Shown here piece after piece: positions 43,607 to 51,172 of a stretch of DNA of 64,000 nt. The DNA lies in NCBI RefSeq assembly GCF_051201685.1, contig NZ_CP179213.1, forward strand, positions 248,001 to 312,000, in the 5' to 3' direction. Every line of letters begins with the position of its first letter. The first letter of the stretch is position 1. The DNA comes from Luminiphilus sp051201685. Its GTDB lineage: Bacteria > Pseudomonadota > Gammaproteobacteria > Pseudomonadales > Halieaceae. A program made the position numbers and the translations under genes. The notes beneath the pieces were generated by a model. It was not told where the DNA came from, did not search any database, and saw only the letters and a program-made list of their open reading frames with translations.

Positions 43607-44638
43607 ATGGACTTAAAAGGAAAGAAAATCACCGTCCACGACATGTGCCTGCGTGATGGCATGCACCCCAAGCGGCACCAAATTACCGTCGATGAGATGG
43701 TAACTATCTCCAAGGCGATGGATGATGCCGGCGTTCCGCTCATTGAAGTGACCCACGGCGACGGTCTTGGTGGCTCGTCGGTAAACTACGGGTTCCCCGC
43801 GGCCAGCGATGAGGAATATCTCACCGCGGTCTGTAAAGAAATGAAAAATGCCAAAATTTCGGCGCTATTGCTTCCCGGTATTGGCACTGTTGATCACCTA
43901 AAAATGGCGGTTGACTGCGGGATTTCAACGATTCGCGTTGCGACACACTGCACGGAGGCCGATGTCTCTGAGCAGCACCTCAGCATGGCGAAGAGCATCG
44001 ACAACTTGGATACGGTGGGCTTTCTGATGATGGCCCACATGATTGAAGCCGAGGAATTAGTTGTGCAGCTGAAGATGATGGAAGACTTCGGCGCTAACTG
44101 TGTTTACATCACAGACTCTGCCGGTTACATGCTCCCTGATGATGTGACTTCGCGCATTGCCCTCGCCCGGGCCGAACTTAAACCCGAGACAGAGTTGGGT
44201 TTTCACGGACACCACAATATGGCGATGGGCGTTGCCAACTCGGTTGCTGCTGTCGCAGCGGGTGCAAACCGTATCGACGGCTCCCTTGCAGGTCTGGGTG
44301 CTGGTGCGGGTAACACGCCCTTGGAGGTTTTTGTTGCCGTTTGTGATCGTATGGGCATTGAGACTGGCATCGATACTTTTAAAGCTATGGATATTGCCGA
44401 GGATTTGATCGTACCTATGATGGATCATATGGTTCGTGTCGACCGCGATGCGCTCACACTGGGCTACGCGGGTGTGTACTCATCATTTTTGCTGTTCGCC
44501 AAGCGCAGCGCCGAGAAGTACAACTTGTCTACCCGAGATATTTTAGTGGAGCTTGGACGGCGCCGTACCGTGGGTGGCCAAGAAGATATGATTGAAGACC
44601 TCGCACTCGATATGGCAAAAGCACAAGGCACACTCTAG
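43607..44638 (+). CDS. mhpE: 4-hydroxy-2-oxovalerate aldolase
   Basis: A 343-residue aldolase of the DmpG/MhpE family, cutting 4-hydroxy-2-oxovalerate to pyruvate and acetaldehyde. The metal site is in VHDMCLRDGMHPKRHQ, at the N-terminus (Arg-Asp), and GFHGHHNMAMGVANSVAA (two metal-ligating His), and NRIDGSLAGLGAGAGNTPLE follows. The last domain, with RRRTVGGQEDMIED, is the partner-binding region for MhpF. It follows mhpF by 87 bases. No aromatic dioxygenase or hydrolase gene that would supply the hydroxypentadienoate is present in the window. Confidence 0.95.
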   Translation: MDLKGKKITVHDMCLRDGMHPKRHQITVDEMVTISKAMDDAGVPLIEVTHGDGLGGSSVNYGFPAASDEEYLTAVCKEMKNAKISALLLPGIGTVDHLKMAVDCGISTIRVATHCTEADVSEQHLSMAKSIDNLDTVGFLMMAHMIEAEELVVQLKMMEDFGANCVYITDSAGYMLPDDVTSRIALARAELKPETELGFHGHHNMAMGVANSVAAVAAGANRIDGSLAGLGAGAGNTPLEVFVAVCDRMGIETGIDTFKAMDIAEDLIVPMMDHMVRVDRDALTLGYAGVYSSFLLFAKRSAEKYNLSTRDILVELGRRRTVGGQEDMIEDLALDMAKAQGTL

Positions 44639-44746
44639 ACCTGAGTCAGCGATGCGTTTTTGGCATCATTGAGAGCCAGGCCGCAGCAGGTTATGGGTAT
44701 CGAACTTTAGTGCCCGCAACTGCAGCCCAGCAACCAGGAATTCAAC

Positions 44747-46060
44747 TCAGGCAACCGCTATGTTGGCCTGCTTGAGTTCCCACAGCGCGTTAAAAAATTC
44801 TTCACGTCCTGCCTTCAGACGTTTACGAGCCTGTTGCATCTCGGCACGTAAATTCTCTCGTCTGGCACGTAAATCCCGAATTAGATCTTCCTGAGTCACT
44901 CCCATACGCTCTCGGGCAGCGGCCATGCTATCGGCTCCTGACTGTCGTATCTGATGGGTGAGTCTCTTTTTTTCTAGTTTAAATTGATCCCAGGCCTTAG
45001 CGGCAGCAAGCCACTCATCTCCTAATGAGGCTAGTTTTTCTTCCCACTGCTGCCAAATTACGGAGGGTGATTTTGCTTTTGTGTCCCGAACCTTACGACG
45101 GGCAATAATTTGTGCTTCTTGCCAGCGACTCGCTCGGTTGAGCCCCTCAACCAATCCCAGAGCTCTTAGCGCCAGAATGGCATACCGGGTGGGGTCCAGC
45201 ACCCAGCCGCTCCAGCCAAATCCGTTGCGGAAATCTCTCGGGTAGTCATGGTGGTCAGCATGGTGATTGCCCTCTCCCAGCGGACCCAGCCAGACGTAGT
45301 TGTTGCGAGCAGAGCTGATTAAGCCTTTTTTGAATCCCCACATGTGCGTCACGCTGTTCACTGTCCATGTGTTGTGCTGCGCGAGCACAAAACCTGCGCT
45401 ACCCGCCAATAACATGCAGAAACCTCCCAGCCAGCCCGCGAGTACGATGCCGAGCGCAATCGGTAATACAAAGTTAGCCACAATGAGGAGTGGAAGGTAG
45501 TGCTTGTCCTGCCAAACTATGGCGGGGTGTGCCTTGGCTTTAAGTGCCCCATCAAACTCGCGGGAATAGGGGTGGTTGAATAAATAGGTGAACATGTGTG
45601 ACCACAAAAAATTCCGCCAACTGGTGCTAAACCAAGTGGCAGAGTAGGGGTCTAGGTGGTGTTGGCCGGTTTTATCGACCGAGTGATGAATGACATGCTG
45701 CGCCGACCATCGGCGCACGCTGCCCTGCACAGCAAAAAGCTGCAGCGCCAAGAAGATGATGTGCGTTGGTAATCGAACGTCTTTTGCCGCGCCATGGGCA
45801 ATAAGCCTGTGGGAATATACGGTTGTTGATAGTGCGCCAATGAAGGCGTGTACAAGCGTCCACGCCAACATCACTTGCCAAAGACCTGCTGGGGCATAGG
45901 CATAGGCGACAGGTGTTAGTAGCAATACGAGAACGTGGCTGATAACTAGGAAAGAACCTATACCCCAGTCGATGCTGAAGCCCGCCTTAAACACATCTGA
46001 AAAACGATGATAAAGCGGTTGTTGAGTGGCCGTGGTGGTAGGGGGCTGACTCGTTGACAT
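44747..46060 (-). CDS. Acyl-CoA/acyl-lipid desaturase with long C-terminal coiled-coil tail
   Basis: From ATG 46060 the product is 437 residues; ATG 46075 is an alternative. Residues about 1-300 form a stearoyl-CoA desaturase-like fold, with hydrophobic pairs and three His boxes: HRLIAH, QHVIHH and NHHADHHDYPRDFRNG. The last about 120 residues are charged and helical (KVRDTKAKSPSVIWQQWEEK, RRENLRAEMQQARKRLKAGR) and predicted to form a coiled coil, which ordinary desaturases lack. The enzyme would make cis-unsaturated acyl chains in the inner membrane using two irons. A tail of this type could mediate protein contacts or sensing. The gene is single. Confidence 0.85.
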   Translation of the reverse strand: MSTSQPPTTTATQQPLYHRFSDVFKAGFSIDWGIGSFLVISHVLVLLLTPVAYAYAPAGLWQVMLAWTLVHAFIGALSTTVYSHRLIAHGAAKDVRLPTHIIFLALQLFAVQGSVRRWSAQHVIHHSVDKTGQHHLDPYSATWFSTSWRNFLWSHMFTYLFNHPYSREFDGALKAKAHPAIVWQDKHYLPLLIVANFVLPIALGIVLAGWLGGFCMLLAGSAGFVLAQHNTWTVNSVTHMWGFKKGLISSARNNYVWLGPLGEGNHHADHHDYPRDFRNGFGWSGWVLDPTRYAILALRALGLVEGLNRASRWQEAQIIARRKVRDTKAKSPSVIWQQWEEKLASLGDEWLAAAKAWDQFKLEKKRLTHQIRQSGADSMAAARERMGVTQEDLIRDLRARRENLRAEMQQARKRLKAGREEFFNALWELKQANIAVA

Positions 46061-46578
46061 GCGTGTGAATTCCATTTCTAGGTGGTAAATAAAAAGGGGG
46101 AGCTTAACTGTTATACGGTGCGAGTGGCTAAAGTGTTTCAAGCACCTCATACGAGTGGCGCGCCCTGCCGCTCAGACATCTGTCCTTGCCTGAAATCAGC
46201 GGTTTTCTATGAATCTAGGGTAGCGCGTGGCGCTGCTTGACCGGTAGCCAAAAACAATGGAGCCCGACCGCTAGTGCGCTCTGAATTGCTGTCTAAGTTT
46301 AGCCGAGTCTGCGGCGGAGTGAAAAGCGCCAAGTTATTAAAAGTACAGGTATTTGGGTCTTGTCATGGCCCGCAGCATGCCCGTATGGAGATGATTCTTG
46401 CACTACGTGCATCAACTCGCTTACTCGATGTCCGTAGGCAGTGTTTACTGTAGAAAATAAGCTAGTAGCGACTTAATGTGCGATGAACGGTCCCCCTCGG
46501 CCTGTACACGAAATACGCCAATCGTTAGGGTTGTTTGTGATGGCATTTGGCGTCTCACCGGCACAGAGGATCCTTTAA
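46061..46578. other. Intergenic region between desaturase and lipoprotein genes
   Basis: The 518 bases separate divergent genes. The region holds TGCACTACGTGCA near 46398-46410, a short inverted repeat, and no open frame that I can support. Promoters for both flanking genes are expected but not identifiable with confidence. Confidence 0.4.
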
Positions 46579-47394
46579 ATGAATGTAAAATCAGCATTAT
46601 TTTCGTCCACGGCAGTTGTTTTAGCTGCGTGTAGTGCCGAGCCTACCCCGGAAGTGACTGTAAAAGTCGCGTCAGAGCCAGTGGCTGTTTCAACACCTGA
46701 CACGAGTGCAGCACTACCCGACGGCGCATACCTCATTGAGGGCGTCACCGTTACCGAAGACGGTGAGGTCAGTTATTACACTCGGGATCAAATAAAGATT
46801 TATTCGAAGGGGCGGTTTATGTATGCCTTTGAGAATGCCCTGACAGATAATATTGACGTGGGGGCGGGTAATGCCACTTGGAACAACGGTGTCATGGTTG
46901 AGGTACCCAGAGTAAATCACGATGGCCCAGTGTCCGGTTATAGCTTCGATGTTGCCATTGAGCCAACTGCTGCGGGCTTTAAGCAATCGATTATTGGCAT
47001 GCCCTATGAAGGGGGACGTCTGCTGGATATGGTTGAAGTTTGGAACACAGCATCCACAAAAACGTCGCCTTTTGACGGGTTGTGGAGCCTTGAGGCTCGT
47101 GACACTGCTGATTCGGGTATGACCGCTTTTGCTGAAACAAAGATGATTGGTGGTGGTCATTTTATCTGGTTGCAGAATGTCGCCTATCAGGGTGAGACAG
47201 CTCAGGATTTTGGTTATGGCTCTTTTGCAGTGGATGCTGAGGGCAATGCCATTGAAACCGCAATGGTGAGTTCGATGGAGGAATATGAGGGCACCGTTAA
47301 TGAGGTCAAAATGGTGCTGATTGACGAGAACCACTTCACGCAGTCATTTATTTATAACGACGAAGTGATTACACAGTCTTACGTGAGGATGTGA
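46579..47394 (+). CDS. Putative lipoprotein of unknown function
   Basis: The 271-residue product begins with a signal sequence ending in the lipobox VLAACS (Cys near residue 18), so it is likely lipid-anchored. A proline- and threonine-rich linker (EPTPEVTVKVASEPVAVSTP) follows, and then a beta-rich domain starting LPDGAYLIEGVTVTEDGEVS. The domain keeps a repeated two-strand theme with FDGLWSLEARDTADSG, IGGGHFIWLQNVAYQGE and FAVDAEGNAIETAMVSS, which suggests a lipocalin-like barrel. I do not recognise a named family. A good hairpin terminator follows. Confidence 0.7.
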   Translation: MNVKSALFSSTAVVLAACSAEPTPEVTVKVASEPVAVSTPDTSAALPDGAYLIEGVTVTEDGEVSYYTRDQIKIYSKGRFMYAFENALTDNIDVGAGNATWNNGVMVEVPRVNHDGPVSGYSFDVAIEPTAAGFKQSIIGMPYEGGRLLDMVEVWNTASTKTSPFDGLWSLEARDTADSGMTAFAETKMIGGGHFIWLQNVAYQGETAQDFGYGSFAVDAEGNAIETAMVSSMEEYEGTVNEVKMVLIDENHFTQSFIYNDEVITQSYVRM

Positions 47395-47398
47395 GGGG

Positions 47399-47431
47399 CG
47401 TGCCGTAACCGCGATCCGCGGCACGGCTTTT
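47399..47431 (+). terminator. Intrinsic terminator after the lipoprotein gene
   Basis: CGTGCCG at 47399-47405 pairs perfectly with CGGCACG at 47419-47425 around a 13-base loop, followed by GCTTTT. It starts 5 bases after the lipoprotein stop codon. Confidence 0.6.
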
Positions 47432-47678
47432 GGCACAAAAAACTAAACGCTGGCTTATGCTCATTGTTTGCTGAACGGAAGGGGGTGCGACTATTACCCG
47501 GCAGACGTGGGTTCGTGAATCTGATCGAGACGCAGTCGTCGATGAGAACTTGGCCGTCTTTATAAGCTTGTCCTATAGTTTTCTTTCTGTTCCAGTGGCG
47601 ATAGGCTATCGGCCCCGCCGGTGCTGACTTTTTGAGGTGCAGCATTGATTTTAGTGAATTCTACGAGGAACTTTTAGC

Positions 47679-48212
47679 GTGGTTGATGTGAGCCAAGCAG
47701 CAGCAACTTTACCCATAGCAACCGACGGAGGAGTCCGCAGCTGCGGTGGCTGCACTGCCTGTTGTGAGGGAGGACTTTGGGATAAAAGCATGAAGCTTTC
47801 CCCAGGCCATGCCTGCCAGCATATCTCGCCTGAGGGTTGCGGAATTTATGAATCAAGACCCGAAAAGCCCTGCAGAACCTTTAAGTGTGCATGGCTCACT
47901 GAAGAGGACGACTTTCCCGATGCCATGCGGCCGGATCTTTCAGGGGCTATCCCTGTTCATGACCGCGATTGGTATGACTGGAAGGTATTACGGTTATATC
48001 CACGTGTTGCTACCGTTGCACCCGAGGTTCTTGAGTGGTTTGTGGCCTATGCGAAGCCCAAGCAAGAGCCGGTAATCTTTTATGAGCATCGCTGGGAAGG
48101 GGATGACTACAAAGGGATGTCTGAGAAAGCATTAGGCCCCCCTAAATTTTCTGAGGATGTTCAAAAAAAGCCCTCTGAGTCAGACGTCTTTCGATCGTTT
48201 AACAACGATTGA
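47679..48212 (+). CDS. Cysteine-cluster protein (YkgJ-like)
   Basis: The 177-residue protein starts at GTG 47679. A cluster of Cys residues lies at CGGCTACCEGG (residues 22-32), then ACQHI, GCGIY and CRTFKCAW, eight in all. This resembles the zinc or iron chelating cluster of YkgJ-family proteins. No membrane segment is seen, so it is probably soluble. The C-terminal half (VLEWFVAYAKPKQEPVIFYE) is not diagnostic. Function is unknown. Confidence 0.7.
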   Translation: MVDVSQAAATLPIATDGGVRSCGGCTACCEGGLWDKSMKLSPGHACQHISPEGCGIYESRPEKPCRTFKCAWLTEEDDFPDAMRPDLSGAIPVHDRDWYDWKVLRLYPRVATVAPEVLEWFVAYAKPKQEPVIFYEHRWEGDDYKGMSEKALGPPKFSEDVQKKPSESDVFRSFNND

Positions 48213-48322
48213 AGCGCGGCAGAACAGGCCAAGTTCATCCAAAAAGCGTGGGGGTGTACGGTAAAAAAGCACCGGGCTTAGAAGCGAGTTTTTGTGGCTT
48301 GTGTACAGCCTAGCGTCAATAT

Positions 48323-48643
48323 TTAGCTCTGCTGAGGTGTGTCATGTTTGCCAAGTATTAGCCACAGCTGCCCAATAATAATAAACAGCGATCCACTAGA
48401 TAGAAGAAAAGGGTCGATATACAGCAATTCATTAAACGCGAATTCCCCTTTTGAAATCTTCGCCCACCCCATGAAATTTTGGTTGACGGCAACGACTGCG
48501 CCCAAAAAACCGATCACAGAAGCGAAGTACTGCAGTATCCAATGGCGAGCGATGGGCAGGACCATGATTAACCCGAGCAGTAATATGACGGTGCGCTGTA
48601 CCCTGCAGTAGGGGCAAATGTAGACCGTGCCGGCAAATTCCAT
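48323..48643 (-). CDS. DsbB-like membrane protein; true start unclear
   Basis: From ATG 48643 the product is 106 residues with two or three hydrophobic helices, and it contains CPYCRVQRTVILLLG, matching the DsbB pattern of two Cys followed by QR. The family has a helix before this motif, and here the in-frame sequence upstream indeed encodes TLGLVAILIGLGAWG and continues to a TAA at about 48779-48781 with no ATG, GTG or TTG. The likely full protein thus needs an unusual start, such as ATT at 48773-48775, or a frameshift with the overlapping frame that has ATG 48803. It probably oxidises thiols in the periplasm and passes electrons to quinone, but the second Cys pair of DsbB is not seen. Confidence 0.6.
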   Translation of the reverse strand: MEFAGTVYICPYCRVQRTVILLLGLIMVLPIARHWILQYFASVIGFLGAVVAVNQNFMGWAKISKGEFAFNELLYIDPFLLSSGSLFIIIGQLWLILGKHDTPQQS

Positions 48644-48781
48644 CCCCCAGGCACCCAGCCCTATGAGAATGGCAACCAGGCCGAGGGTTCGCTGTCGGCG
48701 TTGCCAAAAATTCAGATCCAGTAGATTGATGTGCTGATCCTCCTGGTGGGGTGGCGAGATAGATTCGCTGACAATAGTTTA

Positions 48782-49237
48782 GAGGTGATTCCCCTTTTTG
48801 CAACCATCATCGCTGTCCTATCTACTAGCAACAAACCTTGTCGTAACTTCGCCTACTTACTTTGCCATCCAGCTATGGCTGCATCGACGAGTAAAGCTCG
48901 AACCTTGCTGGAGTCCCCTTTTACAAGAACTCAGTCATAGTGATTTCGTTGCTTACCAATTTTTCCTTCAGATGAGCCGGGGTTAGGTGAATAACCCGCG
49001 AGTGCGCAATGGATTAAATTAAATTGGCGTTAATGCTCAAGGTGACTCCGCTTGGGATACTGCTGAGAAAAATCTTTGGCTTACCACAGGGGCAGCAACC
49101 GCAGGGGTCCGTTGAATTGGGTGAGTCCAAGAGCAAACAGCTAGGGCCGTGGGGCAGTGCAACAAAGGAATGCTGATTAACAACCCTGAGCTTCAGCGGA
49201 AAGTCGCAGGGGCTCCTTCAACATAAGAGTCTGCTGA
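48782..49237. other. Intergenic region between DsbB-like and YjdM genes
   Basis: About 450 bases lie here with no supportable gene. The next gene on the same strand starts at 49579. No repeat or regulatory element was recognised. Confidence 0.4.
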
Positions 49238-49579
49238 TCATACTTTCTTTACGAATTGTGACTTCAGCTTCATCGCGCCTACGCCGGCGATCTTACAGTC
49301 GATGTCGTGATCGCCCTCCACCAAGCGGATATTTTTCACTTTGGTCCCTACTTTTACTACCAACGATGAGCCCTTGACTTTTAGGTCCTTAATTACCGTT
49401 ACCGTGTCGCCGTCTTGCAGGGCATTGCCGTTGGCATCGACTATCGCCGGGCTGTCTGGGGTGTCAGTGGTTGAAGTATCTGGATGCCATTCGAAGCCAC
49501 ACTCGGGGCATACCAAAAGATCTCCGTCTGGGTAGGTGTAGGCTGAATGACACTTCAGGCATGCAGGGTGTTCACTCAT
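49238..49579 (-). CDS. yjdM: Zinc-ribbon protein YjdM (PhnA family)
   Basis: The 113-residue protein has a zinc ribbon, with ACLKCHSAYTY and LLVCPECGFEW providing two CxxC pairs, and a C-terminal PhnA domain reading VDANGNALQDGDTVTVIKDL, then VKVGTKVKNIRLVEGDHDI, and CKIAGVGAMKLKSQFVKK. The order and length match YjdM (PhnA), a small conserved protein of unclear biochemical role; it is not needed for C-P lyase. No phosphonate genes are adjacent. Confidence 0.93.
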   Translation of the reverse strand: MSEHPACLKCHSAYTYPDGDLLVCPECGFEWHPDTSTTDTPDSPAIVDANGNALQDGDTVTVIKDLKVKGSSLVVKVGTKVKNIRLVEGDHDIDCKIAGVGAMKLKSQFVKKV

Positions 49580-49898
49580 GACACGGTACTCCGAGTGGGT
49601 GGCAGATTTATGAGTGATCTACCGTAATTGAATTTTGGAGTGCTAGGACGCGGGGAAAGCTAGGAGACGGGAAACGTTTGCGCTTTTTGATTGCTGCCAT
49701 GGCGTAGGTTCCGCGTTCTCGTAGTGACTGATGAGCCATTTGTGCTAGATGTTACCGACCAAACCTTATGCTTCTTGGTGGAGATTATAAGTAAGAGGTT
49801 TTCAGCAACCATCCAGTTTGAGATCGGTATGCGTTCGCATCATCTCAACCATATCTGCTAGCCCCTCTTTAAAATGGCGAGGCCATCGGGGAGGGGCA
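49580..49898. other. Intergenic region downstream of the coiled-coil gene and upstream of yjdM
   Basis: These 319 bases carry the yjdM promoter region on the minus strand and, at their far end, the terminator of the coiled-coil gene. No other gene or repeat is supported. Confidence 0.4.
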
Positions 49899-49927
49899 TA
49901 AAAATGCCTCGCTTGTCATTGCGAGGC
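49899..49927 (-). terminator. Intrinsic terminator of the coiled-coil gene
   Basis: Read on the minus strand, GCCTCGC and GCGAGGC (arms at 49921-49927 and 49906-49912) form a perfect 7-bp stem around an 8-base loop, followed by the U-rich run ATTTTTA. It lies just after the stop of the gene that ends at 49935. Confidence 0.8.
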
Positions 49928-49934
49928 GTCAACT

Positions 49935-50510
49935 TTAGGCCGCAGCTTGGCTTCCTTCGTCGGTCTGGTCTTCGCTCTCAGCGTTGGTTTCGGCTACCTG
50001 TGCTTCGAGATCTTTCACTTTTTGCTCTAGCTGCGTGTTCTCTGCACGAGCTTGGGACAAAGATTTTTGCAGCTTGTCTGCTGCAGTAGTTTTCTCCGCG
50101 AGTTTCTTTTTAGTGGCATCTAAGTTTTTACGCAGCCGCTGTGGATCGTATTTTTTAAGTTCTGCCAGCTCGGACCGTTCAGCAGCAAGGTCTTTTTGTA
50201 GAGCTTTCACACGACCCTTTGCCGCGGCGATCTCTTCTTTCATATTCTCCGAACGGTTGTGCAGTTCTCGGTTGCGTTGCTCTAATGCTTGGGCGTCTTT
50301 GGACTTTCCTGAGAGCTCTGTAATGGTTGTCAACTGAGTCGCAATGGTCTTTTCAAGCTCGCTAATTCGGGTTTCTAGCGCGGTTTTTTTGTCATCTAGC
50401 TTGGAGATGGCAGCGTCTTTTTCATCGAGCTTTGGTTGGTACTCGCCTCGAAGCTGGGTTTCCATTTCCATGAGTTTTTCTAGGTTGTTTAACGTCAGTT
50501 TGTCGTTCAT
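49935..50510 (-). CDS. Soluble coiled-coil protein of unknown function
   Basis: A 191-residue protein made almost wholly of heptad-repeat helix from residue 5 to about 170: MEMETQLRGEYQPKLDEKDA, DKKTALETRISELEKTIA, and LEQRNRELHNRSENMKEEI. A short acidic tail (ESEDQTDEGSQAAA) follows. There is no signal peptide or membrane segment. A local break (KKYDPQRLRKNLDATKK) is the only proline-bearing point and may be a hinge. Similar coiled-coil proteins exist in gammaproteobacteria, but a function cannot be inferred. It ends in a good terminator. Confidence 0.75.
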   Translation of the reverse strand: MNDKLTLNNLEKLMEMETQLRGEYQPKLDEKDAAISKLDDKKTALETRISELEKTIATQLTTITELSGKSKDAQALEQRNRELHNRSENMKEEIAAAKGRVKALQKDLAAERSELAELKKYDPQRLRKNLDATKKKLAEKTTAADKLQKSLSQARAENTQLEQKVKDLEAQVAETNAESEDQTDEGSQAAA

Positions 50511-51127
50511 TAATGTTCCTACTAATCTTGATGGTGGCTACGGTTTTTCGTTTTAAATCTGGCTACCCCTGTAGGTTGCTACGACTTTGTCGTTGGCCAG
50601 ACACTTTCTGTCTTACTCACGGCTGCACCCATTGCGTATCTAGTCTTCGCGATGACTGTTGATGGGTTATGTCTCGAATCGACTCGTGTCAGGTGTTCAG
50701 TAGGACTTTGACCATTGCCTGCTCAATATTGAGCAGCAGGCGCACAACGTGTGGGTCGCAGAAAGTAATAGATTCGAAAAGCCGGCGCGAAGGATAACAG
50801 ATTCGCGCAGATTCCACGAACCTACGAGTGAATTGAAGAGGTGAACTAGTGCCAACTATTGCTGGAGCCAAAGTTGTTGGTTCTAACCTCAAGTTCGAGG
50901 TTACGACTTGGCTCTTAAAAAGGGAAAGGGGGCAGGGAAAAAGTGTTCGGTGGATTGCTTTTCATCGGCGTGAAAGTTGTAAGGCGTCAACAGAGTCCTG
51001 ATGATTTTTTGCCGCGGTAAAGTGCCAGTTTGAGTCCGCAGATCGCCCTACAAAAAAACGCCCACCCTCAAAGTCATGTTGGGTCTGCGCAAGCAATTGA
51101 TTTTTTGGGTTTAGTAGCTGAGCGGGC
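50511..51127. other. Intergenic region upstream of the coiled-coil gene
   Basis: About 617 bases without a supported gene. It contains a perfect 16-bp palindrome, TGCTCAATATTGAGCA, at 50720-50735, and an inverted repeat TAACCTC (50884-50890)/GAGGTTA (50897-50903). A minus-strand frame at 50689-50892 has no recognisable features. Confidence 0.45.
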
Positions 51128-51159
51128 AAAAAAAAGGCGCTCACAAGAGCGCCTTTTTT
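51128..51159 (-). terminator. Bidirectional intrinsic terminator after the TonB-receptor gene
   Basis: GGCGCTC at 51136-51142 and GAGCGCC at 51147-51153 form a 7-bp stem with a four-base loop, flanked by runs of A on one side and T on the other. It can stop transcription from either side; the nearest upstream gene is the minus-strand receptor ending at 51173. Confidence 0.85.
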
Positions 51160-51172
51160 CTTTTACCCCGGT

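Noticed and set aside
48432..48803. A 123-codon minus-strand frame overlapping the DsbB-like gene
   Set aside because: It overlaps the recognisable CxxC-QR protein in another frame and has no domain; only its ATG is of interest as a possible start after a frameshift.
50689..50892. A 67-codon minus-strand frame in the long gap near 50.7 kb
   Set aside because: No homology-like motifs and no supporting ribosome binding site; it spans the palindrome.
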